Source: CAG-791 sp000431495 (GTDB taxonomy: Bacteria > Bacillota > Clostridia > Lachnospirales > Lachnospiraceae). From it: 64,000 nucleotides of DNA. This document shows positions 61,192 through 64,000 of the stretch, in pieces. Every line of letters begins with the position of its first letter. Within the stretch, counting starts at the first letter, position 1. Where the stretch lies: NCBI GenBank assembly GCA_052117605.1, contig JBQKIT010000010.1. The stretch is one strand, 5' to 3'. The notes under the pieces are model-generated. The model did not search any database. It was not told where the DNA came from and worked only from the letters and a program-made list of their open reading frames with translations. The translations under genes and the position numbers were made by a program.

Positions 61192-61206
61192 AGGAGGTTT
61201 ACAGAT

Positions 61207-63276
61207 ATGCGTACAAAACAGAAAAGTGCTTTTGCCGACCGGAAAATGCTCGGCAGGGCAATGAAAGATTCTTTTGTGAAATTAAGTCCGAAAACACAGG
61301 CAAAAAACCCGGTCATGTTTCTGGTTTTTGTGTCTGCGATCTTGACCAGTATCCTTTGGGTGGTATCCCTGTTCGGGTTAAAAGACGCTCCAAGCGGATA
61401 TACACTGGCGATTGCCATTATCCTTTGGTTTACCGTGTTATTTGCCAACTTTGCCGAGGCCATTGCAGAAGGCCGTGGTAAAGCACAGGCAGATTCTCTC
61501 CGAGCATCCCGAAAAGATGTGGACGCACATAAAATTCCCTCCGTATCGCAGAAGGACAGTGTGACTGTGGTTCCATCCGCCCTGCTGAAAAAGGGGGAAC
61601 TGGTGATTGTCAAAGCCGGAGAGCAGATTCCGGCAGACGGTGAAGTCATAGAAGGTGCGGCATCTGTGGATGAAAGCGCCATCACCGGTGAATCCGCTCC
61701 CGTAATTCGTGAGGCAGGCGGCGACCGCAGCGCTGTAACCGGCGGCACCTCTGTACTGTCGGACTGGATCGTTGTCAGAGTGACCAACGAAGCCGGAGAA
61801 AGCTTTCTCGACAAGATGATTGCGATGGTAGAAGGTGCTGCCCGAAAGAAGACGCCCAACGAAATTGCTTTGCAGATTTTTCTGGTAGCCTTGTCCATTA
61901 TCTTTATCTTGGTGACAGTCTCCCTCTACACTTATTCCATTTTTTCTGCAAAGCTGGCGGGAATTGAGAATCCCACCTCTGTAACAACTCTGGTAGCGCT
62001 GTTGGTGTGCCTTGCGCCTACTACCATTGGTGCCTTGCTTTCCGCCATCGGTATTGCCGGTATGTCCCGACTGAACCAGGCAAATGTTCTGGCCATGAGT
62101 GGTCGTGCCATTGAAGCCGCCGGTGATGTAGACATTCTGATGCTTGACAAAACCGGAACAATCACCCTGGGCAATCGACAGGCATCGGAGTTCATTCCGG
62201 TAGATGGTGTTGATATTCAGGAACTGGCGGACGCCGCTCAGCTTTCTTCTCTGGCCGATGAAACCCCCGAGGGCAGAAGCGTTGTTGTGCTGGCAAAGGA
62301 GCAGTTTGGAATTCGTGGCAGAAGCCTTCAGGACAAGAATATGCACTTTGTCCCATTTACTGCCGTGACTCGTATGAGCGGCGTCGACTTTGACGGCAAC
62401 GAAATCCGAAAAGGCGCAGCAGATGCCATGCAGAGTTATGTAACCCATGCAGGCGGAATGTATTCTCCAGACTGTGATCGAGTTGTCAAGTCTATTGCGT
62501 CCAAGGGTGGCACACCTTTGGTTGTGGCTAAGAACCACAAGATTCTCGGCGTTATCTATTTGAAGGATATTATCAAGCAGGGTGTGAAGGAGAAATTCTC
62601 AGATCTGCGAAAAATGGGCATCAAGACCATTATGATCACCGGCGACAATCCGATTACTGCTGCGGCCATTGCTGCCGAGGCCGGTGTGGATGACTTCCTT
62701 GCGGAAGCAACGCCGGAAGGAAAGCTGGCAATGATTCGTGATTTTCAGGCCAAGGGTCATTTGGTCGCCATGACAGGCGACGGCACCAACGACGCTCCGG
62801 CTTTGGCACAAGCAGATGTTGCAGTTGCCATGAACAGCGGCACACAAGCAGCAAAAGAAGCAGGTAACATGGTGGATTTGGACTCTTCACCCACAAAACT
62901 GATCGACATTGTTCGCATCGGAAAACAGCTTTTGATGACACGAGGCAGCCTGACTACCTTCTCCATTGCCAACGATGTAGCAAAATACTTTGCCATTATT
63001 CCGGCGCTGTTTATGGGACTTTATCCGGGACTGTCTGCTCTGAATATTATGGGGCTACATTCCCCGCAAAGCGCTGTCCTCTCTGCGATTATTTATAATG
63101 CACTCATCATTATTGCGCTCATTCCGTTGGCGTTAAAAGGTGTGAAATATCGTGAAGTTGCTGCTGGAAAGCTGCTGTCACGGAACCTGCTGGTTTATGG
63201 TCTGGGCGGTCTGGCGGCTCCCTTTATCTTTGTGAAACTGATTGATGTTCTGCTGGTGTTTACCGGCCTGGTATAA
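61207..63276 (+). CDS. kdpB: K+-transporting ATPase ATP-binding subunit B
   Basis: This 689-residue P-type ATPase powers K+ uptake. The phosphorylated residue is Asp314 in LDKTGTIT, the actuator motif is T160-G-E-S163, and the hinge is TGDGTNDAPALAQADVAVAM. The Ser in TGES is the site that in E. coli KdpB is phosphorylated for inhibition. Length is typical. AAAGGAGG lies 7 bases upstream of the start. Confidence 0.98.
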   Translation: MRTKQKSAFADRKMLGRAMKDSFVKLSPKTQAKNPVMFLVFVSAILTSILWVVSLFGLKDAPSGYTLAIAIILWFTVLFANFAEAIAEGRGKAQADSLRASRKDVDAHKIPSVSQKDSVTVVPSALLKKGELVIVKAGEQIPADGEVIEGAASVDESAITGESAPVIREAGGDRSAVTGGTSVLSDWIVVRVTNEAGESFLDKMIAMVEGAARKKTPNEIALQIFLVALSIIFILVTVSLYTYSIFSAKLAGIENPTSVTTLVALLVCLAPTTIGALLSAIGIAGMSRLNQANVLAMSGRAIEAAGDVDILMLDKTGTITLGNRQASEFIPVDGVDIQELADAAQLSSLADETPEGRSVVVLAKEQFGIRGRSLQDKNMHFVPFTAVTRMSGVDFDGNEIRKGAADAMQSYVTHAGGMYSPDCDRVVKSIASKGGTPLVVAKNHKILGVIYLKDIIKQGVKEKFSDLRKMGIKTIMITGDNPITAAAIAAEAGVDDFLAEATPEGKLAMIRDFQAKGHLVAMTGDGTNDAPALAQADVAVAMNSGTQAAKEAGNMVDLDSSPTKLIDIVRIGKQLLMTRGSLTTFSIANDVAKYFAIIPALFMGLYPGLSALNIMGLHSPQSAVLSAIIYNALIIIALIPLALKGVKYREVAAGKLLSRNLLVYGLGGLAAPFIFVKLIDVLLVFTGLV

Positions 63277-63290
63277 GGAGGGGGTATATC

Positions 63291-63923
63291 ATGAAAACAA
63301 TAAAAAGTGTATTACCAAAGGCGGGTATGATCTTTTTAATCTTTACGCTGCTGTGCGGCGTAATCTATACGGGTGTTGTCACAGGAATTGCTCAGCTGAT
63401 TTTCCCGGACAATGCAGGCGGAAGCATCATTGAAGTAGACGGGAAAAAATATGGCTGTGAATTACTTGGACAGCAATATACAGATGAAGCCCATATGTGG
63501 GGGCGCATTATGAATATTGATGTTTCAACCTATACGGATGAAAACGGAAAGGCACTGATGTACGCCGCTCCCTCCAATCTCTCTCCGGCAAGTGAGGAAT
63601 ATGCACAGCTTGTGGCAGAACGTGTAGAAAAGCTCCGCAATGCAAATCCTGAAATGGACGAAACAGCTGTTCCGGTGGACCTTGTCACCTGTTCCGGCAG
63701 TGGGCTTGATCCCCATATTTCCCCGGCAGCAGCGGAATATCAGGTAGCACGCATTGCAAAGGCAAATGATATGACCGAAGATGAAGTGCGTGAGATCATC
63801 CAAAACTGCACCGACGGACGATTCCTTGGCATCTTTGGTGAAGAGACCGTCAATGTGCTGGAAGTCAATCTGATGCTGGACGGTATTCTGGAGACCAGCT
63901 ATGAAAAGTCAAGCATAGATTAG
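63291..63923 (+). CDS. kdpC: K+-transporting ATPase subunit C
   Basis: This 210-residue subunit has one N-terminal membrane helix (about residues 10-35) and a soluble domain with the family motifs PVDLVTCSGSGLDPHISPAAA and NVLEVNLMLD. It completes kdpFABC. The 77 bases after its stop hold no start of a further gene that I can support; kdpD/kdpE, if linked, would be beyond the window. Confidence 0.96.
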   Translation: MKTIKSVLPKAGMIFLIFTLLCGVIYTGVVTGIAQLIFPDNAGGSIIEVDGKKYGCELLGQQYTDEAHMWGRIMNIDVSTYTDENGKALMYAAPSNLSPASEEYAQLVAERVEKLRNANPEMDETAVPVDLVTCSGSGLDPHISPAAAEYQVARIAKANDMTEDEVREIIQNCTDGRFLGIFGEETVNVLEVNLMLDGILETSYEKSSID

Positions 63924-64000
63924 CAGAAAATTATCTTTTTTATCAGTGGCTATAAAAGGGTAACTCTAACAGAGCTCCCCAAAGGGTGCTTTTCAAAATC

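Noticed and set aside
1..64000. CRISPR arrays, insertion sequences, prophage or rRNA genes
   Set aside because: No regularly spaced repeats, transposase, integrase, phage structural gene or rRNA sequence was seen on either strand.

Overview
The window looks like a chromosomal segment of a Clostridia bacterium, most likely family Lachnospiraceae. This is inferred from gene content and order (miaB-mutS-mutL-miaA-ynbB-radC-mreBCD-pbp2-minC-rodA-mgsA, and hlyD-like-sepF) and from protein style; no 16S gene is present. All intact genes are on the plus strand. Base composition is near 50% GC up to about 56.8 kb, where it becomes more AT-rich and the gene content changes.

Layout. 0-3.5 kb: end of a lactonase-like beta-propeller gene, aroC (chorismate), tgt (queuosine tRNA), yajC. 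3.7-9.2 kb: branched-chain amino-acid genes leuB-ilvD-ilvB, with an L,D-transpeptidase gene overlapping the ilvB stop codon. 9.3-12.8 kb: serC-serA-DUF1015 (serine synthesis). 13.0-15.7 kb: tRNA-Thr(CGU) with clear promoter and terminator, then argH and asd. 15.8-23.7 kb: topoisomerase III, hexapeptide-repeat protein, purine nucleoside phosphorylase, membrane-anchored MutS-like ATPase, RNase HI, dUTPase, an unknown protein and a 2-hydroxyacid dehydrogenase. 23.8-27.3 kb: gltX and a UvrD-type helicase. 27.4-30.7 kb: a compact trio of an apparently dead GlgX-like GH13 protein, a DUF5662 protein and a putative PD-(D/E)xK/winged-helix protein; pepT follows. 32-41.5 kb: tRNA modification and mismatch repair (miaB, mutS, mutL, miaA), ynbB-like PLP enzyme, radC. 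41.5-50.3 kb: cell-shape cluster mreB-mreC-mreD-pbp2-minC-rodA, then mgsA and a lipoprotein D,D-carboxypeptidase. 50.4-53.2 kb: small P-loop protein, HlyD-like membrane protein, sepF. 53.3-56.75 kb: aroB-lspA-rluD and a cytidylate-kinase-like gene.

56.9-64.0 kb looks like accessory DNA: a GH43 beta-xylosidase-like gene, a decayed minus-strand response regulator (receiver end plus AraC-type HTH, internally deleted and frameshifted), then a small membrane protein and kdpF-kdpA-kdpB-kdpC for high-affinity K+ uptake. No kdpD/kdpE lies inside the window.

The most notable observations are: minC in its usual shape cluster but with minD and minE missing and its MinD-binding motif altered; a methylglyoxal synthase whose catalytic Asp is Glu; a GH13/GlgX-like protein that has lost the catalytic residues at every conserved region, encoded with two poorly known proteins; a membrane-anchored MutS-like ATPase; and DUF1015 tied to serC-serA. 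No CRISPR array, insertion sequence, prophage or classical defence island was seen.
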